In this document: piece after piece, positions 8,833 to 18,165 of the stretch
Layout of the letters: each line of letters opens with the position of its first letter
Position numbering within the stretch: the first letter of the stretch is position 1
Program-made: the position numbers and the translations under genes
DNA from: Phocaeicola faecalis
GTDB taxonomy: Bacteria; Bacteroidota; Bacteroidia; Bacteroidales; Bacteroidaceae
NCBI RefSeq assembly: GCF_021730445.1
Contig: NZ_JADNRM010000001.1
Location: 821,004 to 885,003, forward strand
Direction of reading: 5' to 3'
DNA length: 64,000 nt
The notes under the pieces: model-generated
Database searches by the model: none
The model's input: only the letters and a program-made list of their open reading frames with translations
What the model was told of the DNA's origin: nothing

Positions 8833-11800
8833 TTAGAATGATACAGAGGCACCTACCAACACTGTTCTCGGTGTAGGATAACGTCCGGTATCCACACCCG
8901 GATAAGTCAACGGAGCTTCGGGAGAAGAACCGCTATAGCCGGTGATATAGAACAAGTTCTGCCCCGTGATATACACAGACGCATTTGTCATGCCCACCTT
9001 AGACACCCAGTTAACAGGTAATTTCCAATTCAAAGTTAATTCTCTCAAGGCCAGATAATCCCCTTTTTCATAGAATCTGGAACTTCTATCATTAACAGAA
9101 GTAATATCGCTACCCTTCGTATCACGATAAATATTTTTCTTGTTGGTAGAGTCATCATAATAAGATTTCGGCAGATTGGTATTCGTATTCTCTTCCGTCC
9201 AAGTCTTCAGTCCTTCCTTAATTATATTCTTGAAACCAACAGACTGTCCCAAAGAACGCATAGCCACCATATTCAGAATAGTATGTCCCAAAGCAAAATC
9301 AAACCGTCCGTATAAAGACACACTCTTATAAGAAAGCGTAGTAGAGAAACCACCTGTCCATTTAGGATAAATATTACCTACTTTCACGCGGTCCAGCTGG
9401 TCTATTTTATGGTTTCCATCCAAATCCGCCCACAAAACATCACCCGGTTCAATGGGTTTTGTCAAACCATACTTCTTTTTATCGGCATCACTTACGTTAG
9501 GTCCATAAAGTCCGGCAATCATATCAATATAATCACCTGCCATGGTATTCACCTCATTCCAATCACTAAGAATCTTCACTTGCTTATAAGCATAAATATC
9601 TCCCATGGTATGCCCTTCCTGATAACCGCCTACCCAAATCACCTGTTGTGTTTTAGGGTCAAAAACCTGAGTACCGCCCTGGCGGTTGTTTTCGTTTCCA
9701 TTATAAGGAAGCTTAATAATCTTATTATGTACCAATGAAGCATTAAAAGAGAAATCCCAGTTAAAGCCTTTCGGATTACGAATCAAGCTTAAGTTACCTT
9801 CCACTTCAAAACCGGTATTACGAAGACTTCCCAAATTTGTTTTGAAAGAATCAAAACCGGTATAGCCCGGCAAATTAACATTAGTCAGCAAATCGGATGT
9901 GGTACGGTTATAATAATCCAATATCAAATTATAACGATTATCCAAGAATCCCAAATCCAGCCCCAATTCAAAAGATTTACTCTTTTCCCATTTCAATTTT
10001 GAGTTAATCACTCCCGTATTCAAGATACCTGTCGTTCCATTATAAGCAGTCTGCTTATCATAAACTCCATACACATCATAATTTCCAATGCCGTTTACAT
10101 TACCGTTGATACCGTAAGAGATACGGGGTTTCACAGTAGATACTACTTTTGCCAGCTCACTATCCTTAAAGAAAGCTTCCTCGTGAACATTCCATCCGGC
10201 AGACACACCGGGGAAGAAGCCCCAACGGTTATCCGACAATTTAGAAATACCGTCATAACGCATCACAGCAGTAAACAGGTAACGCCGTTCGTAATCATAA
10301 GTCACACGTGCAAAACCGGAAGCGATACGATATCCCTGACGGTAAGAATAAGACCACATATTATCACGGCCGGAAACATTCAATGTCGGTATCTGGTCGA
10401 AAGGAGCACCATCGGCTGTGCCTTTATATTGCAAATATTGATTTTCAAAGTATTCACCTCCCACCATGGCAGAAACATTATGCTTCTCTTTAAAAGTATC
10501 GGTATATTCCAACTGCAAACTATGCTGTTGCTGAATAGTACGTGTATATTCGAAAGAGGCTTTACGCTGCGTATTTTCATTCCAATAGTCACGATACGCC
10601 TTATCAAAAGTTTCTTTCGTATAATCTGAATAATATAACGAGCTGTTTTCTCTCAAATACAATTTATCTTTAATCAACTCAAGATCGGCACCAATATTCA
10701 GCGTAGTGCGGCGGGTATTGTTTTTATTAGTCAACTTATCGAGCCAATACAAAGGGTTACCATCTCTTTTACCATAACCATAGTTGGGCGAACCATCCGG
10801 CAGGAAAGGATTCCATGTCGGTTCCACACTCTGTAAACGTTCGAACAAGTCAGCCGTATCATCATAATACAATTGCGGAGCTTCTGAAGTAGAGAAATTC
10901 ACCCCTCCCTTGATATTCAAGATAGGCAATACTTTATAGTTACCGTTCAATGTACCGCTAAAACGTCTGTACTGAGTACCTTTTACAGTACCATCTTCCG
11001 AGTAATAGCCCAACGATGCAGCAAAAGTACCTTTTTCATTACCGCCGGTAAAGTTCAGATAGTGGTCTTGAGTGAAGGCAGGATCTTTATATACTTCATC
11101 TCTCAAAGTAGTGCCATAATCTTTAAACACAATTTGCTTGCCCGAAATAGGGTCAGTCATTTGTCTCCATCCGTCCTGCAGTAAATCTTCATTGCCATCC
11201 AGGTATCTGATAGAAAATTGTTCAGGGTTATTCTGACCGTACACAGCACCATAACCGCGCATACCATCAATTTGTGATAAGCTACCACCCGAATACTGAC
11301 GTCCCAAACGTCCGTATTTAATGTAGTTTTCGGCATCCATGTATTCATATCCTTTGCGGGCAAAGTTCAGACCACCCTTAAATTTATAAGAAATCTGGGC
11401 AACCCCCTCTTTTCCTTTCTTGGTCTGCACCAAAATGACACCGTTATTGGCACGGGCACCATAAATAGCAGTCGAAGCTGCATCTTTTAATACTTGGATT
11501 GACTCGATATCCGCTGGATTGACATCATCCATCGAGCGAACAACTCCGTCTACTACCACCAGCGGACTTCCGGCAGATTCGATACCGGCACCACCACGCA
11601 GTACGATAGTGGGCGAACTACCCGGAGCACCGGATGTATTTGTCACCCGCAAACCACTGACAGACCCCTGCAATGCCTGTGCCGCATTAGCAATCGCTGC
11701 ATTTTCGAGTACCTTATTATCCATTTTTGAAATAGCCGTAGTCATAGTAGAGCGTTTTTGCTTCACACCATATCCCACAACTACTACCTCATCCAACACC

Positions 11801-12090
11801 TCAGTATCTTCTTTCAACACCACCTTGTAATGGCTCTGTGCGCCCACCACAATTTGCTGTGATTTGTAACCAAGAAAACTCACTTCAAGTTTTGCTCCTT
11901 CCGGAACTTGAAGAGTAAAGTTACCGTCTACGTCAGTTATTGTACCATTTGTTGTGCCCATTTCCAGAACACTTGCCCCGATAATCGGTTCTCCGGTAGC
12001 ATCTTCCACCGTTCCCGTTACCGTCTTTGCTTGTGCTAATACACTAATTGAGAAGCATAAGCACATCATTAAAAAGAGAGCCTTCTTCAT
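8833..12090 (-). CDS. SusC/RagA-family TonB-dependent outer-membrane transporter
   Basis: This 1085-residue protein has a signal peptide (1-19), a carboxypeptidase-D-like regulatory domain (about 22-100, including GEPIIGASVLEMGTTNGT), a DEVVVVGYG segment that can serve as TonB box, a plug domain (about 115-225) and a long beta-barrel ending in a C-terminal aromatic (GASVSF). It is the first gene of the locus and pairs with the SusD lipoprotein; by context it is a NanO-like importer of sialic acid or sialoglycan fragments. No anti-sigma-binding STN extension precedes the regulatory domain, and no sigma/anti-sigma pair or hybrid two-component regulator is adjacent, so control must come from elsewhere. 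Confidence 0.93.
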   Translation of the reverse strand: MKKALFLMMCLCFSISVLAQAKTVTGTVEDATGEPIIGASVLEMGTTNGTITDVDGNFTLQVPEGAKLEVSFLGYKSQQIVVGAQSHYKVVLKEDTEVLDEVVVVGYGVKQKRSTMTTAISKMDNKVLENAAIANAAQALQGSVSGLRVTNTSGAPGSSPTIVLRGGAGIESAGSPLVVVDGVVRSMDDVNPADIESIQVLKDAASTAIYGARANNGVILVQTKKGKEGVAQISYKFKGGLNFARKGYEYMDAENYIKYGRLGRQYSGGSLSQIDGMRGYGAVYGQNNPEQFSIRYLDGNEDLLQDGWRQMTDPISGKQIVFKDYGTTLRDEVYKDPAFTQDHYLNFTGGNEKGTFAASLGYYSEDGTVKGTQYRRFSGTLNGNYKVLPILNIKGGVNFSTSEAPQLYYDDTADLFERLQSVEPTWNPFLPDGSPNYGYGKRDGNPLYWLDKLTNKNNTRRTTLNIGADLELIKDKLYLRENSSLYYSDYTKETFDKAYRDYWNENTQRKASFEYTRTIQQQHSLQLEYTDTFKEKHNVSAMVGGEYFENQYLQYKGTADGAPFDQIPTLNVSGRDNMWSYSYRQGYRIASGFARVTYDYERRYLFTAVMRYDGISKLSDNRWGFFPGVSAGWNVHEEAFFKDSELAKVVSTVKPRISYGINGNVNGIGNYDVYGVYDKQTAYNGTTGILNTGVINSKLKWEKSKSFELGLDLGFLDNRYNLILDYYNRTTSDLLTNVNLPGYTGFDSFKTNLGSLRNTGFEVEGNLSLIRNPKGFNWDFSFNASLVHNKIIKLPYNGNENNRQGGTQVFDPKTQQVIWVGGYQEGHTMGDIYAYKQVKILSDWNEVNTMAGDYIDMIAGLYGPNVSDADKKKYGLTKPIEPGDVLWADLDGNHKIDQLDRVKVGNIYPKWTGGFSTTLSYKSVSLYGRFDFALGHTILNMVAMRSLGQSVGFKNIIKEGLKTWTEENTNTNLPKSYYDDSTNKKNIYRDTKGSDITSVNDRSSRFYEKGDYLALRELTLNWKLPVNWVSKVGMTNASVYITGQNLFYITGYSGSSPEAPLTYPGVDTGRYPTPRTVLVGASVSF

Positions 12091-12362
12091 GAATCTCAGA
12101 TTTAGTTGATAATTTAATGTTTAAATAAATAAGTTTAATTAATCGTCAGTCTCAAAACAACCATATAAGCAAATATTTTAATCTGCAAGGCGAATATATA
12201 CTCGCATTTTTAATATATACAATCTACAAAACAAACAATATCATTTATTAGCGTTATTTTTTAAGAAAAAGCTAAATAATAAGAGACTTTTTCAAAAGTT
12301 TCATAATGGAATAACTAGAAAGAAGAAAAAAGGTTCACAGAGGGAAAGTATTATTTAGAAAA
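12091..12362. other. Leader region upstream of susC
   Basis: This AT-rich stretch separates the susC start from the tRNA-Arg terminator. It must hold the promoter of the locus, but I found no convincing pair of Bacteroidales -33 and -7 elements on the minus strand and no clear operator. The start of transcription cannot be placed by eye. Confidence 0.5.
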
Positions 12363-12392
12363 AACCTCCTGACAGAAGTCTGTCAGGAGGTT
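12363..12392 (-). terminator. Intrinsic terminator of tRNA-Arg
   Basis: A perfect 13-bp stem (12363-12375 with 12380-12392) with a 4-nt loop is followed on the minus strand by TTTTCTAAAT. It lies 10 bp downstream of the tRNA-Arg gene. Confidence 0.85.
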
Positions 12393-12402
12393 GCTAAATT
12401 CG

Positions 12403-12474
12403 TACACCCGATGAGAATCGAACTCATATCGTCGGAACCGGAATCCGGTATTCTATCCATTGAACTACGGGTGC
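12403..12474 (-). tRNA. tRNA-Arg (anticodon CCG)
   Basis: The minus strand folds as a cloverleaf: acceptor GCACCCG pairs with CGGGTGT, the D-arm begins GTTC, and the T-arm carries GTTCGATTC flanked by ATGA and TCAT. The anticodon loop reads TTCCGGT, giving CCG. One C-A mismatch sits at the base of the anticodon stem (27-43). The 3' CCA is not encoded. A strong terminator follows. Confidence 0.92.
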
Positions 12475-12675
12475 GTTATTTTAATGAACGTGCAAAAGTA
12501 CAAAATATATCTTCTTTCTCCTAATAAAAAACAGATTTTATGAAGTAAAATGATATTTTGCTCGTTAATTTAAGCATAAAACAATCAATTTGACTATATT
12601 TTCGGTCAAAACAATAACATTATCACAAATAATTTCTATATTTGCGAACTATTAAAATAATTAGAACAATATATA

Positions 12676-13716
12676 ATGAGTTACCTTATTAAACCTGCCA
12701 ACTATAAACCTTTGCTGGATTTAAAGCAAACAGAGTTGGGCATCAAGCAAATAAAGGAGTTCTTCCAGCAGAACTTATCATCAGAGTTACGCCTTCGTCG
12801 TGTGACGGCCCCATTGTTCGTTTTGAAAGGAATGGGTATCAATGATGACCTAAGCGGAACCGAACGTCCTGTTTCTTTCCCAATCAAAGACTTAGGAGAC
12901 GCACAAGCAGAAGTTGTTCACTCACTTGCCAAATGGAAAAGACTTACTTTGGCAGAATATAATATCGAGCCCGGATACGGAATTTATACTGATATGAATG
13001 CTATCCGTGCAGACGAAGAGCTGGGCAATCTACATTCACTCTATGTCGACCAATGGGACTGGGAACGAGTGATTACCAAAGAACAACGCAACGTCCATTT
13101 CCTGAAAGAGATTGTCACACGTATATACGCAGCCATGCGCCGCACTGAATATATGGTATGTGAAATGTATCCGCAAATCAAACCGTTCCTGCCCCATGAC
13201 ATCCATTTCATCCATTCGGAAGAATTGCTGCAGATGTATCCGGACAAGACTCCGAAGGAACGTGAACACGCTATTGCACAAAAATACGGAGCCGTATTTA
13301 TTATTGGTATCGGATGCCGGTTAAGCGATGGAAAAGAACACGACCTCCGTGCACCAGACTATGACGACTATTCTACAGTCAACCCCGAAAATAATTTGCC
13401 GGGATTGAACGGTGACCTATTGGTTTGGGACAAAGTACTCGACCGTTCAGTGGAACTTTCTTCAATGGGTATCCGTGTAGACAAGGAAGCACTGCTTCGC
13501 CAACTGACTCTGAGCGGACAGGAAAAGCGTAAAGAACTCTATTTCCATAAACGCCTGTTGGAAGGCACACTGCCCCTCTGTATCGGAGGCGGTATCGGAC
13601 AGTCACGTTTGTGTATGCTCTACCTGCAAAAAGCACATATCGGAGAAATTCAAGCCAGCATTTGGCCTGAAGAAATGAGAAAAGAATGTGCACAACTGGG
13701 CATGCAACTCATTTGA
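12676..13716 (+). CDS. asnA: Aspartate-ammonia ligase (asparagine synthetase A)
   Basis: This 346-residue protein matches AsnA over its full length: it begins with a YLIKPANYK segment, followed by QTELGIKQIKEFF, RVTAPLFV, GINDDLSGTERPV and QWDWE blocks, and ends with GGGIGQSRLCMLYLQKAHIGE, the class II aminoacyl-tRNA-synthetase-like motif that binds ATP. It makes asparagine from aspartate using free ammonia, a sensible choice for a gut anaerobe. It is monocistronic: a -7-like TATATTTG lies at 12637-12644 (no clear -33) and an intrinsic terminator follows at 13738. Confidence 0.97.
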   Translation: MSYLIKPANYKPLLDLKQTELGIKQIKEFFQQNLSSELRLRRVTAPLFVLKGMGINDDLSGTERPVSFPIKDLGDAQAEVVHSLAKWKRLTLAEYNIEPGYGIYTDMNAIRADEELGNLHSLYVDQWDWERVITKEQRNVHFLKEIVTRIYAAMRRTEYMVCEMYPQIKPFLPHDIHFIHSEELLQMYPDKTPKEREHAIAQKYGAVFIIGIGCRLSDGKEHDLRAPDYDDYSTVNPENNLPGLNGDLLVWDKVLDRSVELSSMGIRVDKEALLRQLTLSGQEKRKELYFHKRLLEGTLPLCIGGGIGQSRLCMLYLQKAHIGEIQASIWPEEMRKECAQLGMQLI

Positions 13717-13737
13717 TAATCAATCAGCCCTATTTTT

Positions 13738-13767
13738 AAGCACGAATCGGCCGGATTCGTGCTTTTT
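13738..13767 (+). terminator. Intrinsic terminator of asnA
   Basis: An 11-bp perfect stem (13738-13748 with 13754-13764) with loop GGCCG is followed by a T-run. Confidence 0.9.
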
Positions 13768-13768
13768 A

Positions 13769-13800
13769 TTTGTCACATTTACAAAATACGCTTATCTTTA
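13769..13800 (+). promoter_or_regulatory. Bacteroidales-type promoter of ung
   Basis: A -33 TTTG at 13769-13772 and a -7 TATCTTTA at 13793-13800 are separated by 20 nt, close to the Bacteroides consensus TTTG, 19-21 nt, TAnnTTTG. The ung start codon is at 13830. Confidence 0.65.
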
Positions 13801-13829
13801 GGGCATGTTTTAACTAAAAAGGAATTAGA

Positions 13830-14492
13830 ATGAACGTACAAATAGAAGAAAGCTGGAAGCAACATTTGGCTCCTGAATTTGAAAAAGACTACTTCGTGAA
13901 ACTTACTAACTTTGTAAGACAAGAATATCAGACTACCACTGTCTACCCTCCCGGAAGATTGATATTCAACGCTTTCAACCTTTGCCCTTTTAACAAAGTG
14001 AAAGTGGTAATTATTGGGCAAGACCCCTATCATGGCCCCGGACAAGCGCATGGCCTTTGTTTTTCGGTAAATGACGGTGTTCCTTTTCCACCTTCCTTGC
14101 AGAATATTTTCAAAGAAATACAAAGCGACTTGGGAACTCCTATCCCCACCACAGGAAATTTGACACGATGGGCTAACCAGGGAGTGCTGATGCTCAACGC
14201 CACACTGACAGTACGCGCACACCAGGCCGCTTCGCACCAACGCCAAGGCTGGGAAGAATTTACCGATGCAGCTATTCGAGCATTGGCAGAAGAAAGAGAA
14301 AATCTGGTATTTATCCTATGGGGAGCTTATGCACAGAAAAAAGGAGCATTTATCGACAGAAACAAACACTTAGTACTGGCATCCGCACATCCGTCACCCC
14401 TATCAGCATATAACGGATTCTTCGGAAACAAACATTTCAGCCGAGCCAATGAGTATCTGACAGCCCATGGGCAACAACCCATACAGTGGTAG
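13830..14492 (+). CDS. ung: Uracil-DNA glycosylase, family 1
   Basis: This 220-residue cytoplasmic repair enzyme carries the water-activating motif IIGQDPYHGPGQAHG (Asp65 in QDPYH) and the minor-groove loop AHPSPLS with His187. The intervening LLMLNATLTVRA-type block is also present. It excises uracil from DNA to start base-excision repair. Length and motifs are normal for the family. The gene has its own promoter after the asnA terminator and converges on lptD with a 14-bp gap and no visible terminator between them. Confidence 0.97.
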   Translation: MNVQIEESWKQHLAPEFEKDYFVKLTNFVRQEYQTTTVYPPGRLIFNAFNLCPFNKVKVVIIGQDPYHGPGQAHGLCFSVNDGVPFPPSLQNIFKEIQSDLGTPIPTTGNLTRWANQGVLMLNATLTVRAHQAASHQRQGWEEFTDAAIRALAEERENLVFILWGAYAQKKGAFIDRNKHLVLASAHPSPLSAYNGFFGNKHFSRANEYLTAHGQQPIQW

Positions 14493-14506
14493 ACTTCTCT
14501 ATCGTT

Positions 14507-17236
14507 TTAATACCAAGTAACCGAGCTGCCCGTATTACTACGCTGGTCCCATTTCAGTGCATCCGTCAGCAAGTTCGAAGCTGCACGGATACTGAAATTA
14601 TAAGAAGTAAACGGACCGAACACCAAACCACAACTCATATTGAAACAGTGCAAGTCACGGCTGATATTCACCGTTGTCATAGACATCTCCTTAGTATTAA
14701 AGTCATAACCCGAAGAACAGTTGATATTCCAACGGCTGCCTAATTTTATATTACCCGACACATTCAGTGAATGACTGACCGCATAAGGATAACGCATACT
14801 CTTCTTATTAATTTCCTTCGACCTGTCTTCACTGATGCTGTAGCTATAACTCAAACTCAGAGACCACGGCATCTTGAATGCCATATACCCATCCGTATCC
14901 ACAGCTGCAGCTTCCGTCTTGCGCAAGCCGGATTTATCCTCGTCTTCCTTTTCAGTATTTTCGTCATCATATTGATCAAGCGCCTCGTTGTCATTCCCTT
15001 TATTCTTATCTTTCGAGTCCTTATCATCCTTCGGACTGAACCACTTCTTCCATGTATCATTATTCAATGTGTAAGAGAAAGAACCGCTATATCCTTTAAA
15101 ACGTCCAAAACGTCCATAAGACCATTCTGTACGGTCATTATCTACCACATTTCCGTTTTCATCAAACTTATACCCATACGTAGCAAACGATGTATTCATG
15201 CTGAAAGTATAACTCTTTGTCAGTTTCAAACGCAGATTCATGCTCAAGTCACTCCACGGACGAGTTTCAGCCGCCGCATTATAAGTAAGCGATGCCGATA
15301 ACTGGTCAATGAGACTCACCTTCTTTATGGAGTCATTAGCCGTTTTCACCTTCATTTCCACATTATTATCCAGTGCGAAAGTAAAGCTCTCCGACTTTCC
15401 TTTACCCGGAGGTGAGAATGACTGACCGGCAAACGGTGAATATTCCACAGTGCGCACCTCTCCATTCTCGTCCGTATATTGATACGTTTTGTAATATCCA
15501 TAATGAGAAGCCCCGAAATCAGGAGCATAATTGACAGAAACAGACGGAGTCATGACATGGCGGATAGCATCAATCCTATCACCAAACAGTTTCTTCCAAG
15601 GCTTATACATACCATACAGTTTAGTATTCACCTGAATACCCATTCTGTAATCATATACACGGCTAAACCCATTGATGGTATCCCGCTTCACATTTCCGAC
15701 AGCATTAGGATCATAGCTTTGCTCAATCTTGCGTGTATACCAACGTTCGGTATAATTGAATGAAGGCACCACATTAAAGTATTTGAACAGAGTGAAAGTA
15801 GCGGAAACCGGAATATTATGTTGCATACCATTATTCCATTTACTGATACCCTGCTTCAGAATCAAATTATCTTTTGTATTGATACTATTGGTCAAATGCC
15901 CCGTATACTGAAAAGAAATTTTCTCATACCAGCGTTCGTCTCCGGCACCGTTCTTGCGTTTGAAAGGATAAATACGGTTCAAAGAAATATTCAAGTCGGG
16001 CAATGTGACATTAATAGATGAGTCTTTCGTATTCTGAGAAAGGTTGAACGTACTCGACAGGTTCAAACCGATTTCGGGAAAGTTGCGCGAATAGCTCACA
16101 CTTGATGTCTTGGTATTATTTGAGTATTGGTTAGGATCATACAAACTGCTGATGCTCCGGCGGTCGTAACTGCTGGTAGCAAAATTCACATTGGCAGAGA
16201 ATGAACTGTTCGGGCTTGCTTTTGCATCCTGACGATGGCTCCATGAAAGTTTGAAGTCCTTCGTCACACTATAGTCCGGCATATTTTTCTCACCGGTCTT
16301 GGTCACCAAATAACTGGCATTAAAGTTGCCGCTATATTTATACCTCTTATTATAATTGGACTGTGCAGAAAGCCCCCATGACCCTTTCGTAAAGATTTCA
16401 CCCAAAAGCTTCAAATCCATACGGTCACTGATGGCAAAATAATATCCGCCGTCACGCAAATAGAAACCGCGATTCATTTCATCACCATAAGTAGGCATGA
16501 TGAATCCTGAAGAGTAGCTGCTGTTGAAAGGGAAGAACCCGAATGGCACGGCAATAGGCAGAGGCACATCTTCCACTACCAACTGTGCGGGTCCAAAAAC
16601 CACGTTCTTCTTGGGGCGTACTTTCGCCATCGAAAGTTTCAGATAAAAGTGAGGATGATCATGCTGGTCACAAGTAGTATATCTACCGTGACGAAGATAA
16701 AGCTCATCACCCGCTCCTTTTTTAGACTCTTCACTGGTGACATATCCTTCACCCTGCTGAGTCACGATATTGTTGATAAATCCTTTTTTAGTCTTGAAAT
16801 TGTAGCGCATGATTTTAGACTCGTATGGAGTCTCTCCATCCTTAAAGATAGGAGTACCGGTTTCTACGCCTACCGAATCAGGAACACCGCGGGCGTATAC
16901 CGTACTACTGTCCATATTCATGGTGATTACGGCAGAAGTCAGTTCAATCTTTTCATAGTTCACCTTTCCGTCGCCATACAGATGCGCATATCCGCCTTCG
17001 GTAAATACAATGGAATCGTTAGCCTCATATACTACGGGAGCGTCCAATGGCTGTTTCTTTTTAGGTGCAACAGTATCTACCGAAAGCGTATCTACCTGTG
17101 TTGTATCTACGTTCAGGGTATCTCTACCTGATGCCGGGTTCCTCCTTCTGCGTTGTGCGCCCGAGCTTAACGAAAGCATCAGGCAGGCAAATAGTAGTAA
17201 AAATGGTATAAATCTATGTCGTTTTAGTGGCGTCAT
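14507..17236 (-). CDS. lptD: LPS-assembly protein LptD-like outer-membrane barrel
   Basis: This 909-residue protein has a signal peptide (1-27), an OstA-like N-terminal beta-jellyroll section (about 60-240, with repeated YANGDGKV-like and YTTCDQHDHPHFYL blocks), and a long C-terminal barrel with alternating strands. It is the Bacteroidota form of LptD, which receives LPS through the Lpt bridge and inserts it into the outer leaflet. Near residues 725-770 there is a highly charged, Asp/Lys/Glu-rich low-complexity insertion, probably an extracellular or periplasmic loop. No lptE is adjacent. A minus-strand -7-like TAATTTTG lies at 17263-17270. The family call is firm; the exact LptD function is inferred. 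Confidence 0.85.
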   Translation of the reverse strand: MTPLKRHRFIPFLLLFACLMLSLSSGAQRRRRNPASGRDTLNVDTTQVDTLSVDTVAPKKKQPLDAPVVYEANDSIVFTEGGYAHLYGDGKVNYEKIELTSAVITMNMDSSTVYARGVPDSVGVETGTPIFKDGETPYESKIMRYNFKTKKGFINNIVTQQGEGYVTSEESKKGAGDELYLRHGRYTTCDQHDHPHFYLKLSMAKVRPKKNVVFGPAQLVVEDVPLPIAVPFGFFPFNSSYSSGFIMPTYGDEMNRGFYLRDGGYYFAISDRMDLKLLGEIFTKGSWGLSAQSNYNKRYKYSGNFNASYLVTKTGEKNMPDYSVTKDFKLSWSHRQDAKASPNSSFSANVNFATSSYDRRSISSLYDPNQYSNNTKTSSVSYSRNFPEIGLNLSSTFNLSQNTKDSSINVTLPDLNISLNRIYPFKRKNGAGDERWYEKISFQYTGHLTNSINTKDNLILKQGISKWNNGMQHNIPVSATFTLFKYFNVVPSFNYTERWYTRKIEQSYDPNAVGNVKRDTINGFSRVYDYRMGIQVNTKLYGMYKPWKKLFGDRIDAIRHVMTPSVSVNYAPDFGASHYGYYKTYQYTDENGEVRTVEYSPFAGQSFSPPGKGKSESFTFALDNNVEMKVKTANDSIKKVSLIDQLSASLTYNAAAETRPWSDLSMNLRLKLTKSYTFSMNTSFATYGYKFDENGNVVDNDRTEWSYGRFGRFKGYSGSFSYTLNNDTWKKWFSPKDDKDSKDKNKGNDNEALDQYDDENTEKEDEDKSGLRKTEAAAVDTDGYMAFKMPWSLSLSYSYSISEDRSKEINKKSMRYPYAVSHSLNVSGNIKLGSRWNINCSSGYDFNTKEMSMTTVNISRDLHCFNMSCGLVFGPFTSYNFSIRAASNLLTDALKWDQRSNTGSSVTWY

Positions 17237-17430
17237 TCACAATACTTTTACGCTTTGGGGAGCAAAATTAAGCATAATCCGCCAATTATGAACTATTAAG
17301 CGGATATTTAATTTATTTTATTAGTTACTCATAAGTTTGTTATTGCCGATTTTTATATTAGTTTCGTCTCAATAAATCTATCAGAAAAAGATAGAGTATA
17401 AGATAAGATTATCACCTTTCCATCTCCCCC
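17237..17430. other. AT-rich spacer upstream of lptD
   Basis: Apart from a -7-like element for lptD at 17263-17270 I see no gene or structured element here. Confidence 0.5.
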
Positions 17431-17800
17431 TATACGTGCAGATTTATATGTATATACGTGTAGCCCGATGCGTATATATGCGTAGGCTTATGCGTACGTA
17501 CGTGTAGGCCTGTGCCACCGTATGTGTAGACCCATGCGTACGTACACAAAAAGACCTTGATGTTTTCAAAAAAGCTCGGGGAGTTTTTGGAAAAGTTCGG
17601 GAAGTTTTTTAAAAACATCAGCACCTTTTCATGTAGAGGCAGATGGAATCACCCCTCCCCAATCCGGTCATTCCTTCTTTTCCCTTCATCCTTACATTTT
17701 AATCAAAACACACTGGCTGTCAAATGGTTGAAGATGACAGTACATCCCTTCATCCTCGTTTCAGCCGTGCTTCCCAAGTCCCTTCACAATCTGCCTTCAA
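17431..17800 (-). repeat. Composite intergenic repeat, copy A (inverted relative to 51442-51855)
   Basis: This noncoding stretch has three parts: degenerate 20-22 bp tandem units with GCGTACGTAC and GTGTAGGC cores (about 17440-17547), a block of units resembling CTCGGGGAGTTTTTGGAAAA (17550-17618), and a less repetitive tail (17620-17800) containing TCATGTAGAGGCAGAT and CATCCTCGTTTCAGCCGTGC. The same parts occur in the same order on the opposite strand at 51442-51855. A 64-codon minus-strand ORF at 17430-17624 spans the first two parts; I treat it as a by-product of the repeats, not as a gene, but its peptide PSFFENIKVFL is conserved in the other copy. Confidence 0.75.
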
Positions 17801-17854
17801 AGCACACAATGCAAGCTGTGTACTCCTACACATCTTTTCAGCCTGCCGTTTTTT

Positions 17855-17940
17855 GTAGGAACAGACCCGTATGTCTGCCCGGGAACAGTTCACTTCAAGC
17901 TATCGGGGCTATCAGGCGGACACATGGGTCCGCCCCTACA
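17855..17940. mobile_element. Short MITE-like element with GTAGGGGC-type inverted ends
   Basis: The left end (17855-17881) begins GTAGGAACAGACCCGTATGT and the right end (17915-17939) is its near inverse, ending GTCCGCCCCTAC. The element is about 85 bp, codes for nothing and can fold into a hairpin. A related element with GTAGGGGCGAGG ends lies at 33856-33925. Confidence 0.6.
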
Positions 17941-18165
17941 GTCAATGAAAGCGCTATCGAAAAAGTTAAAAAGCAATTCCCGCTTTTTACGAATGAAAGG
18001 AGGCTGAAAGAGCGGTGACGGGATGTCCCTTCATGGCCGGAAGCCTATCAACAGGACGTTTCAACGGCTAATGAAAGGAGAGAGGAAGAAACGATTCGGC
18101 TGATACGGAAGCTTTATAATAAAAAGATTTCAGCCATTTTTAAACAAGCTCTAAGTCTTATTCTA
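17941..18165. other. Spacer between the MITE-like element and the HD-domain gene
   Basis: I see no supported gene, tRNA, hairpin with T-run or repeat here. Confidence 0.4.

Noticed and set aside
17430-17624. A 64-codon minus-strand ORF in composite repeat copy A
   Set aside because: It consists almost wholly of the tandem repeats and has no supporting start context; the shared peptide is noted as a finding but not called as a gene.
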